A DNA stretch of 64,000 bases from Oncomelania hupensis (Eukaryota > Mollusca > Gastropoda > Littorinimorpha > Pomatiopsidae). Below the pieces are notes generated by a model. That model saw nothing but the letters and a program-made list of their open reading frames with translations, did no database searches and was not told where the DNA came from. Each line of letters begins with the position of its first letter. Position 1 is the first letter of the stretch. Shown in pieces: positions 43,468 through 53,838 of this stretch. The position numbers and the translations under genes were made by a program. The stretch is from the NCBI GenBank assembly GCA_036898135.1, contig CM072522.1:1188652-1252651 (forward strand), written 5' to 3'.

Positions 43468-45090
43468 TAGTTTGTTGTAAAGGTCAATATCCTGGTCTGA
43501 TAGTAAGATTTGTTTCCCTTGAGCTGTTTGTTCGTTGAAACTGTCGTAGTAAACTTGACTTTGGTGAATGTTGGAAATGTGAGCAAGACTGGAATTCGGT
43601 GGTATTTACATGCCAAATGTAGATTCAACCCCGGTGCTTGAATCTGTGTAACTGTCAAGTTTGTATCCATGCAGTCCGTTCACTCATACACAGAGCAGAG
43701 CCCTTGTTATATAATTTAACTTTGTTCAGCATATAGACGCAATTAGCATGGACAGCCGCTTTCAAATGTAATTTCTCAATATGCATGCCAGAGCCCTACT
43801 TCTGTACATTGTACAATACTTTATCACATCATTGGAAAATGACAGTAGTCAATCACACCCAACATTGACCCAGGAAACGTGCATCCAGTCATGTCAAACA
43901 ATGTTCTACAAAGTTCGGAGAAGTGAATATAATATTACCCGAAAAAAACAAATGAAACTTTTGCCCAGCTTCTCTAGCATCAACATAGAAGCCAGTCAGA
44001 AGTAAATAAATGCTATCCTTGCATGCGTTTGTGCGCAAAACAAAATGTTCACAATTATCTGTTGCATCTCAATTGTAACAAGTAGGAAAGATGTGAAGGT
44101 AGATCCTGGTATGTGTTATGGTGTAGGGATGGGATAGAGAGAGCCATCGCCTTCACTCAGTACCCCCAGTACAGCTGCTCCACCACCGGCAGCAGCCTCA
44201 ATGCCATCTACAAACATTACGCTCAGCACGGCGCCTCCAACAACATCGTGTGGAGCGTCATCGACCGCTGGCCTACCCATCCTGGCCTTGTCAAGGTACT
44301 GGCTGGTCTTTCCTATAATGGGCATCGTCATTGTCATTACTGTCATCATCATCATTGCCATCATCATCATCATTTATTTATTTATTCGTCCCAAGAGCTG
44401 CTTAAGGCACTGGCTGATGCAGGATCAAAACTCCAGCTGCCTGAGGGACCCCCTTGCTGGGTTTGGCTGCGTGGTCTGACACCTAGACAACTGAGCCCCA
44501 GTCCTGGGGGAATGGATTTGGGAGAGAAAGGGGCCTAGCGCTTGCTGGGTTTGGCTGCGTGGTCTGACACCTAGACAACTGAGCCCCAGTCCTGGGGGAA
44601 TGGATTTGGGAGAGAATGGGGCCTAGCGCTTGCTGGGTTTGGCTGCGTGGTCTGACACCTAGACAACTGAGCCCCAGTCCTGGGGGAATGGATTTGGGAG
44701 AGAAAGGGGCCTAGCGCTTGCTGGGTGTAGTGGTTTAGCTGGCACTCACGCCTCTAAGACATGAGCATCAGGATCTTGAAAGGCCATGCAGTGAAATGCC
44801 TGTTTACACCGACTAGACCTTGGTTTATACTCTCATCTGAAGGAGTGATCATCATCATCATCGTCAGCATCATCATCATCATCATTATCGACATCATCAC
44901 CTTCAGCAGCAGCATTGTCACCATCATCACCATTTGTCCAACATCCCAGCGTCTATGGAGCATGTTTGCTGGTTACAGATCACCACACTTCGAGGTTGAT
45001 TTAAGATTAAGACACATATTGTATCATTCATTAGTATTATTATTATTATTTTTATTATTATTACTATTATTTTTATTATTATTATTATTT

Positions 45091-45166
<76 letters not shown>

Positions 45167-45872
45167 GATCATCATCATCATCTTTATTATCATTATTATC
45201 ATTATCATTATTATTACTATTAATGAGATGAGAATGAGACATTCCATCACCATCCCAACTTTACATCTGTTCTTTCATGAGTTTAATTTGACATAAAAGT
45301 GGTTTATAAACATGTAAGAATTGTGGTGAGATAAGTTGCTGGATGGATATATGCAGTGATACCATTTTAGGCGTTATAATGTAGGTAAAAAAGTAAATAT
45401 ACAACATGTATATGTTATCTTTTTTTTTGTTTTTAAATGTCGTTATTGTTTTATTTTTCCTCCTTTAGGCATTTGCAGACAACATCAAGGCAGAACTGGA
45501 GAGGTTTCCGGCCGAAGACCGAGATGATGTTGTGATTCTTTTCTCAGCCCACTCTCTCCCTCTCAAGGTAATGTATTTTCTTTTATTTTCTTTTTCTTTA
45601 TTAGGCCTGGTTGCTCATTTGTTAGTGAGCTGGTACATGGTTTCCTACACCGAAACAAAACCCGCGTGGGAAGAACTTACATCACTTAGGTATGAGACTT
45701 TTCAGGACACCAAGGGTTTTCTCTGGGTAGCCCGTTTTTTTCTCTCCCTTCAGTAATAGAATAGGATGCAGTCAGTTTAAAATTTCAAAAAAATAAAAAT
45801 TGATTTAAAGTAATTTCTTTAGACCTCTGTGCTTTGAGTTTTGATTGAAGAAAAAGCACTTAATAGCATCCT

Positions 45873-45930
<58 letters not shown>

Positions 45931-45933
45931 TAC

Positions 45934-45997
<64 letters not shown>

Positions 45998-48913
45998 TAA
46001 AAAAATTATTTTAGTAGTGGTAATAGTATTTATTTATTTTTTAAAATTAACTAATGTATATATTCATAATGTTTATTTATTTATTAGGTACTATTATACA
46101 GAGATGATTAGATAATTTAAGGATGTGACTCATATTTATAACATCTCTAATACATTAACAATGCTTCCGTAATGCGCAATTCTCAAAAGCACCTATTGTG
46201 AACTAAATCACCATAATGTAAACTAAGATTGTGCACATGATTAAACAATACGTAGCTAAAAGAAACAAAAATAGTGGAACCCCACCAATACATGATGATA
46301 GTAGATTTTCAAATTAGTGCACAACAAAAGAAAAAAATACAGAACTTTGAATACAGAGGCCCTGCACACATAAATGCACACAACATGCAATCGTGGTATA
46401 CCCTAATAGAAAGGAGAACAAAAAAAATAGCCGCCAAAAAAACCTTAGAGCGTTTTTTTTATTGTATTGTTTTCCCATTATATTTGTGTTGGGGAGTAAC
46501 AAAAAATGTTTGTGTAAATCTTATTATTTGTTATTATTATTTTTGATCTAATTTTTTTTCAGGTTGTGAATCGAGGAGACCCCTACCCCTTAGAAGTGTC
46601 GGCCACAGTGCAGAGAGTGATGGAGCAGCTGGGAAATAGCCATGCCTATCGCCTTGTTTGGCAATCCAAGGTTGGTACTTGCATTCCTTTTAGCAGACGA
46701 CACAGAGGGGTCAAAAGGAGATAAGCTGCAGCATATTATAAGTTGTCTAAGCATGCATTTCACCAAAAAAAAAAAACTTTCTTAAGGAGTTAGGAGCCAG
46801 CTAGAATTGTTTTTGGTTTTATTGGGTGATATTTTGAGTTTTTATGTAAGCCACCCTTTTTTTTTTACCTACTTGAGATTGATATTATAGCCCGAGTGTG
46901 GCTAAGGTAATGTCCCCCCTCCTCCTCCTATCCCCCTTCTCTTTTACCTCACTTTTACCGTTCCTCTATTACTAATTTGTAGATACATAGTTCATGACTA
47001 TGCTCTTATCAGTTAACAGGTTGGGCAGGGCCATACTGAGTATCACGAGGGTCGTGTGCAGGGCTGTACTGAGTATCACGAGGGTCATATAGCCAAGGTC
47101 CGTGGGTCGTAAATACGAACCAAAGTCGTACAATTCCCATGCGTGAGCCCTCTCTAAGCATGAAAGCAAAGGAAAAAAGAATTCCTGACTCTCAACATAG
47201 ATGTTACATTTCTCTGTATTTCTTCTCTGATTTTTTCATGTTGTGATTCCATTTGCTTGTAGGTGGGTCCCCTACCATGGCTGAGCCCCCAGACGGATGA
47301 CGCCATCAAGGGGCTGGTTGGTCGCAACAGAAAAAACATTCTCCTCGTGCCTATTGCCTTCACCAGCGACCACATTGAAACCTTGTATGAGCTGGATCTG
47401 GAGTATGCACAACATTTAGGAGCAGAGGTGGGTTGGCCTGTGAACAAATTAACATTTAAAAAATAAAAATTAAAAATAGCCATCTATTCAAATTTATTTT
47501 CAGACAGCTGCACACAAAACAACAGTTACCCCATCCCAACTCCTCTCCTAAAAAAATATATAAACAAATAGAAACACACATAAATAAATGCAATAAAAAT
47601 AAGAAGACCTTAAGACAATTAAAAAGAAACAACCGCCATTGCTGGAAGGTGAACCAGGGTCTCGTAGTTGACAGTCTGAAGTCTTCACCACTGCGCCACC
47701 TGACCTGTATGAAAGAACAATGGATATCAAAGAATATTTGTAACTGAGAGCACTTTTAGAGCGGACGGACCAATAAGACATACAGACACACTGATATTTG
47801 ACTCGTTCTGATTCCTGACCATTTCAAAGGAATATTTATTGTTTATTATCTGGAAATTAAAGCCAAAAGAGCGAGGGAAGAGACTTGACTAAGGAATGTG
47901 TGGATGTTGAATGGTGTAACTTTGTACAAAGCCAGTTTTCATAGAAGCTAATGCCCAGTATGCATGCAGTATAAAGATGAAAGAGTTGAAAATTGGGTTT
48001 GTCCCCTGGCTGTCCTCAAACAAAAGGAAGCGGGGCTGAGAATTGCGCTTTCTATTCATTTACCCAACAATAGTACCATTGTAGGCAATACTTCTTTTCA
48101 TGAAAGTGAATTTACTGCTGAATGAAATCCTCCAAATAATAATTTACAATTAGAATCCTATCGGATCTGGTAACTGGAAAGTGGTTGGGGCACCACGGAT
48201 GATGGTTTAACCAGCAAGCTCTATCTTCCTCTGTCCTCAGCAGCCCTTGTGGCTCCACTCAGTGTCAAGACAATTCATTCTCCAATGTTATCTTCCCACC
48301 TCTTTTTCTATCTCCCTCTTATTCTGCCTCCTTGCACCGTGCCTTGCAGGATGGTATTTTATTGTTTTTATTAATGTTGATTTATTATGAGCACATCTCC
48401 CGCCATTACACTACAGTGATGCAAGGTGGTAATTCAAGTTCATATGTATAGATTTGCAACATTTGCAGCTCTTTAAAAAAGCAAACTATTAAATAAATAA
48501 ATGAGTAGATGTAGCTTTTTGAGTGGTTGGCAAACACATTAAAATGGGCCTGTACTGGTTTTCAGGTTGGAGTGAAGAATATCCGCAGGGCTGCTTCGCT
48601 GAATGATAATCCTGTCTTTATTGAGGCAAGCTGAATGATGATGATGGTGTTGGTGGTAATTATGAAGGTGGTGGTGGTGATCTGTAATGATGAAGATGAC
48701 TGATGATGATGTGTTTACTGGTTTCGTTGCTTTTTTATTGTGAAATTTACATTTTAATTGCTCTTCATCAAAAGTGGGTTGTTTTCATTGTTTGTTTCTA
48801 GTGAATTCTGTAGTGTGTAGAGTACTCAGTTGCTGATGTTTCTTACAATATGAATTTTTTTATGTTTTTAAAAAGGGTGATTCATGCATGCGTATAGTTG
48901 TGAGCTAACTTTG

Positions 48914-48968
<55 letters not shown>

Positions 48969-51724
48969 GATGATGATGGCTGGTGAATGCTGGTGGTGGT
49001 TATGATGATGAGGATTATGAGCATAAGTATGCATAATTATGGCTTCATCTTGCTGTTTATGCTTTTCGAATCTCGTTACATGGCCAGTGGCTTTTAGCAC
49101 TGTAGAACTAAGAATAGAAATAAAACCACCTTGATATTCATCTCATTATTCTTGTTCTTGAAAAAGGACAGGAAGAGGAGGGGGATACAATTGACGTTTT
49201 ATTCAGGAATTAGCTGGCATTGTGAAACAACACTTTGAGTCATAGAATTTCTTCAGTTGATTGATTGATTGACTGATGGATGGATGATTAATTGATTGAG
49301 GATGATGATGGATGATTTATGATGATGATGAAGAAGAAGAAGTGTGAGCAAAATCTGTCTGGCAGTTCCTGAGATGTGTAATGCTATGGAACGACAGGCA
49401 GACGTAAATTCAATCGGTTTTACTTCTGTTACTTTTTAACTACTATTTCATGTGTCGCTTTTTGATTCGCATGCATAACAGTGTGAGTCTACGTACTCAC
49501 CCCCCCCCAAAAAAAAATTCCAGATTTTTGCAAATCTGTGCAAGATGAATCTTAAATAGTAAAAAAATGACATTACCAATATCTGTCCGTCCTCCGTCTG
49601 TGCAACACTTGCAAGTGGATTATCTCAGAACCTATTTCAGCTATCACAACCAAACTTGGTAATATGGTGTGTACCTATGAGACCTCATAAATGATCAGTG
49701 AATTAATGACTTCACTTCAAGGTCAAGGTCACATGGTCAACAAATGTTAGTAAAAATAGTACAATTTTTCACATAATTTCACTTTTTTCTAGATTATAAA
49801 TATTGAATATGATTCTTTGATGCGCGATAGATATCAATAAGAAACATATACAGTGGAACCTCTGATATACGACTCCCTCCGTTTTGTGACCTGAAAATTT
49901 CTGACGGATTCACTTCCAATAATAAATGGCCTCTGGTATGCGACAACCTCGTTTATGCGACCAGCGACCGTGTCTTAAGCCCTTTATACGACCATCTTAG
50001 GCAGTTTAAAAGAGATATCAGTTAATTTATTGTCTGTACCTTTCGTTTTTTTTCTCTCATGTTAGTGTACGCCTGCTGTTGTCTACTATTTCCGGTTCGC
50101 AAGTAAGGGACCTTACTCGCCTACACTGGCTTGTCAAAATGGCGTCGCGCAAGAGGAAAGTTTTGAGTTTTGCATAGAGAATGAAAGTGATTAAAAGAAG
50201 TGAAAATGGGTTGTTTGTCTATTGCAAGAAGTTTAGACGTTGGGAAGACCCAAATTCAGCTAATCATAAAGGATAAGGAATCTGTGAAACTACGATGGGA
50301 GAGTGGAGAAAGTGGCGAAAGGAAAACATCAACACTGAGAGCTTCTGCACTGACAGACTTGGATGAACGTGTCTGGCAGTGGTTCGTGGAGGCAAGAAGA
50401 AGAAACAAACCGTTATTTTTGAAGTTGTGAATAAAAGACAAAGCTAAAAATGAAACATGTTTTACACTTTCCTTTGTCAGAGAAAATACATGCTGGTGAG
50501 TGTGAAAATTATGACTACATACCCCTCCGAACCGGACACCCCCGCCCTCCCCCCACCCGCACCCCTTGTTTCCGGTATAAGACCACCTCTATTATAAGAC
50601 CGTTTTTTCTCAGATTTTGGACGGTCGTATACCGGAGGTTCCACTGTACTATACAAATTTGGTCAACCTCAATCCAAGGTCAAGGTCATTGGAGTTGTCC
50701 AAAGTCAGTTAGTATATGCACTTTGAAGTGACCTTGACCCTAAACTATGAGAGATATTAAGTGTAAACTTCTTGTATTTAGAGATGATAGATTGGTCTTT
50801 CATATGTGTTTATGTTTTTGCGTTGATCTTGAAGATCAAGGCCATTTTAGGCCTTGCAAAAACGTACACAAAAATAGATCATCAGACAGTGGAATGGCTG
50901 TTTATTTACCCCTTAGTAATATAGTATGCAAAAACATTGGGTTATTTGATCAGACATGTATGAGAGGTCACATGAGGGTCAAGGTCATCCCAAAATCAAG
51001 GTCACTGAAAATCAGGGTTATCCCAAGGTCACCGTTTTTGACATTTACAACTTTTGCTATTGTTTATTTGACAGAACATGAGTGTATTTGGAGCTGAGGT
51101 CAAGGTCATCTCAAGGTCAAGAGCATTGAAAGATCAGAGTTGTTATTTGCATTTTAGTGAAAGCATTTCATTTTGTTTTTTCTGGGCACACATTTTCATG
51201 TTACATATTTGAGTTCCATAAGGAGCATTTGAGTCATATGAGCTTTGTGCTTCTATTTATTCAGTGCATTCCGTTTTCTATATATTGTACATTGTAACTC
51301 TTGTTCCTGTTTAGACCAGTTTTAGTATTTCAGGTTGCAGAAGGCGATTTGAGACCAGGCTTTTGGAAAATTGTGCTTTACAAAAGCTTATGATGATGAT
51401 GATGATGAAGATTATTAATTGATAAGATTGATTGATTTTATTATTTTATTTATTTATTGATTTATTGATGATGACGATGATGACGAAGATAATGACCTTC
51501 ATTGTATGTATATATATGTATAATGTCCACAGGCACTGGCAGATATAGTCAAACAACACCTCAAGTCAGAGAAAGTGTGCAGTACCCAGCTGACCTTGCG
51601 ATGTCCGATGTGCGTGAACGCAACGTGCGGGATGACCAAGGAATTTTTTGCCAACCAGCAGACCCTCCTGGATGAACTGCTGCAGCGATCATCCAAGAAG
51701 CGCTCGGCCTCCGCCGCCTCCTAA
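31424..51724 (+). CDS. FECH: Ferrochelatase, mitochondrial (complete, 11 coding exons)
   Basis: Inserts ferrous iron into protoporphyrin IX to make haem, at the matrix side of the mitochondrial inner membrane. Exons: 31424-31448, 32372-32504, 38754-38873, 39407-39555, 42736-42808, 44127-44295, 45469-45567, 46563-46670, 47263-47427, 48566-48625, 51533-51724. They sum to 1293 bases, 430 residues plus stop, in phase at each join. The leader ([14 protein letters not shown], Arg/Ala-rich to about residue 53) suits mitochondrial import. Key residues by this numbering: His251 (FSAHSLP), Glu331 ([11 protein letters not shown]), and cluster cysteines 184 (QYSCSTTG), 391, 394 and 399 (CPMCVNATC). These sit a constant 12 before human His263, Glu343 and Cys196/403/406/411, so no segment is missing. 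All introns are GT-AG except the last, GC-AG. Confidence 0.97.
31850..31930 (-). repeat. (ACAAT)n tail of a minus-strand retroposon
   Basis: Several acaat units are followed by ataactttattgtctgatg, the usual arrangement for the 3' end of a LINE/SINE in reverse orientation. Confidence 0.5.
32372..32504 (+). CDS. FECH: FECH exon 2 (rest of mitochondrial leader)
   Basis: Acceptor gattttgttcag, donor ACCAG|gttagc. It codes [18 protein letters not shown] and a Gly/Ala/Ser-rich segment, with Arg and no acidic residues in the first half, as in import signals. 133 bp brings phase 1 to phase 2, as exon 3 needs. A 66-aa frame on the other strand is a shadow. Confidence 0.88.
33089..33168 (+). repeat. 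(AAT)n microsatellite, about 25 units
   Basis: Uninterrupted taa/aat run in FECH intron 2. The poly-Asn and poly-Leu frames over it are artefacts. The rest of 32505-34100 has no recognised feature apart from (GAT)n-like runs near 33895-33990. Confidence 0.95.
34111..35812. mobile_element. 1.7-kb TA-flanked element with internal motif repeats
   Basis: Ends are gggtctgtctacaaagctg and, reverse-complemented, ggctctgtctacaaagttg: 17 of 19 match. Both lie next to TA repeats. Inside, a motif close to ggtttccgtgttac plus attcgac-type sequence occurs at least five times on both strands. No transposase frame is seen, so it is non-autonomous. Confidence 0.7.
35821..35890 (+). repeat. (GA)n then (CA)n microsatellite
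   Basis: About 19 ga units followed by acac-rich sequence. Confidence 0.95.
35893..36000 (+). repeat. tRNA-derived SINE head
   Basis: tagctcagtggtagggag (box A) and ggatcgaatcc (box B) lie 34 bp apart, followed by unrelated sequence. The ends accacca / tggtgggc could pair partly. It is most likely the head of a SINE; its downstream end was not found. Confidence 0.55.
36825..36895 (+). repeat. Dispersed repeat with AAG tail, copy 2
   Basis: Shares aatgaatcaacata, gtggctgc and acccaagaagaagaag with 520-606. The 175-aa minus frame across it (36591-37118) shows no domain and is not called. Confidence 0.45.
37317..37934 (+). mobile_element. ~610 bp retroposon family B, copy with TSD
   Basis: It runs from a ccggggg-rich start with tataaacagtat to the gtaagcaatgaataac end. 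The 11-bp aaccccaaatc flanks it at 37306-37316 and 37935-37945, supporting insertion by target-primed reverse transcription. It lies in FECH intron 2. Confidence 0.85.
38200..38335 (+). repeat. (ATC)n/(ACC)n microsatellite
   Basis: About 25 cat/tca units with a short ccaccaccacc run, and a partial duplicate of the flank ttagtggtgtatacat on both sides. Confidence 0.9.
38754..38873 (+). CDS. FECH: FECH exon 3
   Basis: Acceptor gtcgttttacag, donor CCAAAG|gtacat. It codes [20 protein letters not shown], the conserved N-terminal strand of the ferrochelatase fold, and [14 protein letters not shown]. Confidence 0.97.
39407..39555 (+). CDS. FECH: FECH exon 4
   Basis: Acceptor ctcaaactcag, donor GAAACTG|gtgagg. 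It codes [14 protein letters not shown] and [15 protein letters not shown], the membrane-facing lip and the conserved GGGSPI motif. Confidence 0.97.
39700..40660 (+). repeat. Repeat family C, copy in FECH intron 4
   Basis: Same order as 9.6-10.25 kb (minus) and 49.5-51.2 kb (plus). The part 40350-40500 has at least seven aaggtca motifs, several in tandem as aggtcaaggtca. Confidence 0.8.
40987..41420. mobile_element. ~430-bp TA-flanked MITE
   Basis: Left end tcatacacaccggaatgt pairs with acattccggcgcgtata at the right. Inner arms ttgtgatggaaagagc (41283) and gctctttccgtcacaa (41371) are also inverted. TA repeats lie on both sides. No coding frame. Confidence 0.7.
41461..42183. mobile_element. 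723-bp MITE inserted in a TA microsatellite, with motif array
   Basis: Ends gaaggcctcaacg at both sides in inverted orientation; the match continues with few changes for over 30 bp. (TA)n flanks both ends (41421-41460, 42184-42248). The motif aacgatcaaagtcc recurs at 41478, 41574, 41625, 41655, 41947 and inverted at 42156. No transposase. Confidence 0.85.
42184..42475 (+). repeat. (TA)n then (ATC)n microsatellites
   Basis: About 32 ta units to 42248, then cat/tca-rich DNA from 42300 to 42470. The long Ser/His/Ile frames over it are artefacts. Confidence 0.95.
42736..42808 (+). CDS. FECH: FECH exon 5
   Basis: Acceptor ctgtctgtgtcag, donor GGAACA|gtaagt. It codes [18 protein letters not shown] and SIQQME; phase 1 in, phase 2 out. 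Confidence 0.97.
43433..43464 (+). repeat. (GA)n microsatellite
   Basis: About 15 ag units in FECH intron 5. The rest of that intron (42809-44126) has poly-G and poly-A patches near 42850 and 43190 but no recognised gene. Confidence 0.95.
44127..44295 (+). CDS. FECH: FECH exon 6 (first cluster cysteine)
   Basis: Acceptor gttatggtgtag, donor GTCAAG|gtactg. It codes [20 protein letters not shown], with Cys184, the separate ligand of the [2Fe-2S] cluster, and [15 protein letters not shown]. Confidence 0.97.
44390..44850 (+). repeat. Dispersed repeat D, copy 2, with an 88-bp triplication
   Basis: Related to 12.56-12.85 kb through aggatctt, ggccatgc and actagaccttggttta. cttgctgggtttggct starts units at 44453, 44541 and 44629, with a fourth truncated start at 44717, exactly 88 bp apart. 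Confidence 0.85.
44930..45060 (+). repeat. Dispersed repeat G, copy 3
   Basis: Has ggttacagatcaccacactt and gacacatattgtatcattcatt, running into the (ATT)n at 45028, as in the copies at 2.95 and 16.49 kb. Confidence 0.5.
45028..45220 (+). repeat. (ATT)n microsatellite
   Basis: Over 40 att units with a few changes, then cat/att mixed sequence. Confidence 0.95.
45469..45567 (+). CDS. FECH: FECH exon 7 (catalytic histidine)
   Basis: Acceptor ttcctcctttag, donor CTCAAG|gtaatg. It codes [17 protein letters not shown] and [13 protein letters not shown] with the catalytic His251. Confidence 0.97.
45871..45997 (+). repeat. (ATT)n microsatellite
   Basis: About 40 units with three act interruptions, in FECH intron 7; nothing else in 45568-46562 is recognised. 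Confidence 0.95.
46563..46670 (+). CDS. FECH: FECH exon 8
   Basis: Acceptor aattttttttcag, donor TCCAAG|gttggt. It codes [20 protein letters not shown] and AYRLVWQSK, phase 0 on both sides. Confidence 0.97.
47263..47427 (+). CDS. FECH: FECH exon 9 (catalytic glutamate)
   Basis: Acceptor tttgcttgtag, donor GCAGAG|gtgggt. It codes [18 protein letters not shown] and [16 protein letters not shown], with Glu331. Confidence 0.97.
47640..47710 (-). pseudogene. tRNA-like sequence
   Basis: The minus strand reads ggtcaggtggcgcagtggt, a box A-like start, and ctggttcacc near the box B position. The arms do not fold fully. It is probably a SINE head. Confidence 0.35.
48160..48355 (-). pseudogene. LINE family A 3' terminal fragment
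   Basis: On the minus strand, cctgcaaggcacggtgcaagg, then gaggtgggaagataac and tgacactgagtgg, ending in the accagatccgatagga tail. It matches the ends at 1.6 and 13.1 kb. Confidence 0.75.
48566..48625 (+). CDS. FECH: FECH exon 10 (GC donor)
   Basis: Acceptor ctggttttcag. It codes [20 protein letters not shown] and ends ATTGAG|gcaagc. No GT fits within the frame before the stop seven bases on, and gcaagc is close to the GC-AG donor consensus. Splicing to 51533 continues [10 protein letters not shown] in phase 0, with correct spacing. Confidence 0.93.
48918..48967 (+). repeat. (ATT)n microsatellite
   Basis: About 17 units in FECH intron 10, followed by gatgatg-rich DNA to about 49015. Confidence 0.95.
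49851..50646 (+). mobile_element. pogo/Tigger-type transposon, internally deleted
   Basis: TIRs cagtggaacctctgatatac and, reverse-complemented, cagtggaacctccggtatac; TA on each side. It encodes an N-terminal CENP-B-like fragment and lacks the DDE domain. Confidence 0.85.
50178..50430 (+). pseudogene. CENP-B-like N-terminal DNA-binding fragment of pogo transposase
   Basis: Starts atgaaagtgattaaaagaag, shifts frame near 50210, then reads [20 protein letters not shown] and [19 protein letters not shown]. This is the helix-turn-helix followed by the start of the second CENP-B-type domain (L-x-x-W-x-x-x-R-x-x). It ends at a TGA at 50428-50430. Confidence 0.7.
51533..51724 (+). CDS. FECH: FECH exon 11 (cluster cysteines, stop)
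   Basis: Acceptor tataatgtccacag. It codes [35 protein letters not shown] and a Ser/Lys/Ala tail to TAA at 51722-51724. Cys391, 394 and 399 complete the [2Fe-2S] site. Confidence 0.97.
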   Translation, partial: ALADIVKQHLKSEKVCSTQLTLRCPMCVNATCGMTKEFFANQQTLLDELLQRSSKKRSASAAS

Positions 51725-52149
51725 ATTTGTGGCTGACTGGATGAGTCTCATGGCTGGACTGTGTTGTTAGCATGCAGTATGATGATTCTCAGTATCAGGC
51801 CTGATTGACAGTGAGTGTGCAACTCTTCCCTAGCTAACAATATTTTATTATTGTTGTTATTATTATTTGTAGCCTGCTTTTGGTATTGCAGTTGTAAGAC
51901 ACCGTAGGAATATTTTGTGAGAAAGTGGTTGGTATAGGTGTGAGTTGGCTGTGTTAAGAGGGTTGAGCAGTTTAATTTATTGAATCTATTTGTAAGGTGT
52001 TTTGGGGTTTTTGGCCTTTAAAGCTTTATGTGTGTCTTTAGCAAAACTGTGAAAAAGTTTGGCAATAGTTAATCATATATACATATACAGATTTTTGGCG
52101 GGATCTTGCATTTGAGCTAGCTGTGTGTCTTCTATACAAGACTCTATAA

Positions 52150-52288
52150 AATAAAAGGTTGAAAGATTTAAACAGCGTATAATGGTGGATTAAATAAACA
52201 GGGTATACTGGATTCTTGGTAGTATGATCTTGTATTTTAGCTGTGTGTGTCTTTATGTGCAGAATGAGCTGAAATTAAAAACAATAAA
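52150..52288 (+). terminator. Candidate FECH polyadenylation signals
   Basis: aataaa occurs at 52150, 52193 and 52283 downstream of the stop codon, giving 3' UTRs of roughly 450-600 bases. Which is used cannot be told. 51725-52150 is otherwise AT-rich UTR-like DNA. Confidence 0.5.
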
Positions 52289-52621
52289 ATATTGTATGAA
52301 TGACAACTTATACCTGCACATAAAAAAAACATTTCCACCTGACATCATGAATGCTCATGGCATACAAGCAGCATAATTATAACAAATGTTTCACAACATG
52401 GTCCTGAATTTCTGCTGTGAGTCTGACGATGCATGAAAATGGTAAATAACGTATGATAGATTAGTCAAATCCTGTTCTTGTAGTTGAGCAGGTAAGGGTC
52501 ATGTGGAAGAAAAATGGGACAAATAGTAAATCCCATATATTGTAGATGCGTATAGCAGGGTCTTTGGCTTCAGCTGTATATGTTTTGTCATTGTAAGTGA
52601 AAGATGGGAAATTAGAAGTTA

Positions 52622-53792
52622 GTACCATAATTTCCGGGGCACAATTTTCTTACTGAACTGACTGCTGCACCTTATTTGCTGATAGTGCATTATCTATGCG
52701 CAAAATAGAAGAAAAAAAAAAGAACCCGCTGCTAGAGCAGGCAACCAAAGGAAGCAGAATCTGACAGCACTTGAAATAGCAAATTTGAGTTCAGGAATGA
52801 CCGATTTCATGGGCAACGAAAATTTGCGTTTGTCGAGTCATCAACAGAAACAGTCTCTCAATATGTATGAAAACACTGTGTCAACAGATAGGCTACCCAT
52901 ATGCCATCCACTGCAACTCAGAGGCTGCGGTTTAGCATGGAGGTAAAAACAGATTGGCTGACCACTCTCATGTTCCTCAGTTCCCCTTTATTTCTGGCTG
53001 CTACTGGCATTCCAGGCAGTGTAGGCTACTCTATCAGATCTCTTTCAACACCATCCCAACACAGTAAGCAGAGCGTGTAGCGTTAGAAAGTGGAGTTCAA
53101 GTTTTTACAAATGTAAAATAACATGTTCTATAAGATTCAGTCCAACAATACTTAACCAAACGATACGTTTACACTTCAAAGATGTGATACTAATATGAAT
53201 TAAGCCTCACAGAATTCTAGAACCTTCTAAACAGGTATACAAATGAAGGGAACCGACGCACGCAAAATACTATAAAACAAAGAAGAGAATCTCGAACAAA
53301 CACTGTCTCGTTCAACATATTAAATAACATTTTTTTAAAGTATTCATTCAGAATCACCCAAAAATCACAACGTAGAGATTGATTATCTAGCTAACTAAAC
53401 GCACACATTGAATCGAGCAAAGTTTAGAAATGCTGCTACACAAAGCAAAAATGATGAGAGAAATGCACAGTTTCTTCTCTGTTATCACAAGCTGGGACAA
53501 ACAGAGCTGACCGCTCGTTATCCTAGGTCAAAGAAACTATTTTTAGGAATCGGGCAGCGTGCTAAAACATCTCAAATTAAGAGCGGCCTGTATAATGTGC
53601 ATCTGCATCGTATCGATGTGGTTGAGAAAGTCCATCAACACAAACAACAGTTTCCTTTTTTTCTCTCTGTTCATGTGTGCTTTATTGGATGTATGCACCT
53701 AATCGCCTGAAATAAATTAAAATGTTTGTGAAAACTTAGAGGATATACCTTATGCACTGTGTCGCTTTGTAGACCCATGAAATTACTGTAAA
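52622..53792. mobile_element. Possible degenerate DNA transposon, includes repeat E copy 2
   Basis: taccataatttccggggcac at the left resembles the reverse complement of the right end, tacagtaatttcatgggtct, and ccttat/gcacc motifs occur near both ends. 52910-53165 matches 20226-20480 inverted. A 100-aa frame (53408-53710) has no recognised domain. Confidence 0.35.
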
Positions 53793-53838
53793 CATGTTTG
53801 GTTTTGTATGGTGTTAATTATATTTTGTATGTAGACTA

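Larger units (their letters stand above)
49470..51245 (+). repeat. Repeat family C, copy split by a pogo element
   Basis: Family C sequence from the gattcgcatgcata start to the tccataaggagcattt end, interrupted between acatata at 49850 and tactatacaaattt at 50647. The closing half carries dense aaggtca motifs. Confidence 0.85.

Noticed and set aside
51499..51773. Two minus frames across FECH exon 11
   Set aside because: Antisense shadows of the terminal coding exon.
53408..53710. 100-aa plus frame as a host gene
   Set aside because: No recognised domain or splice context; sits in repeat-like DNA.
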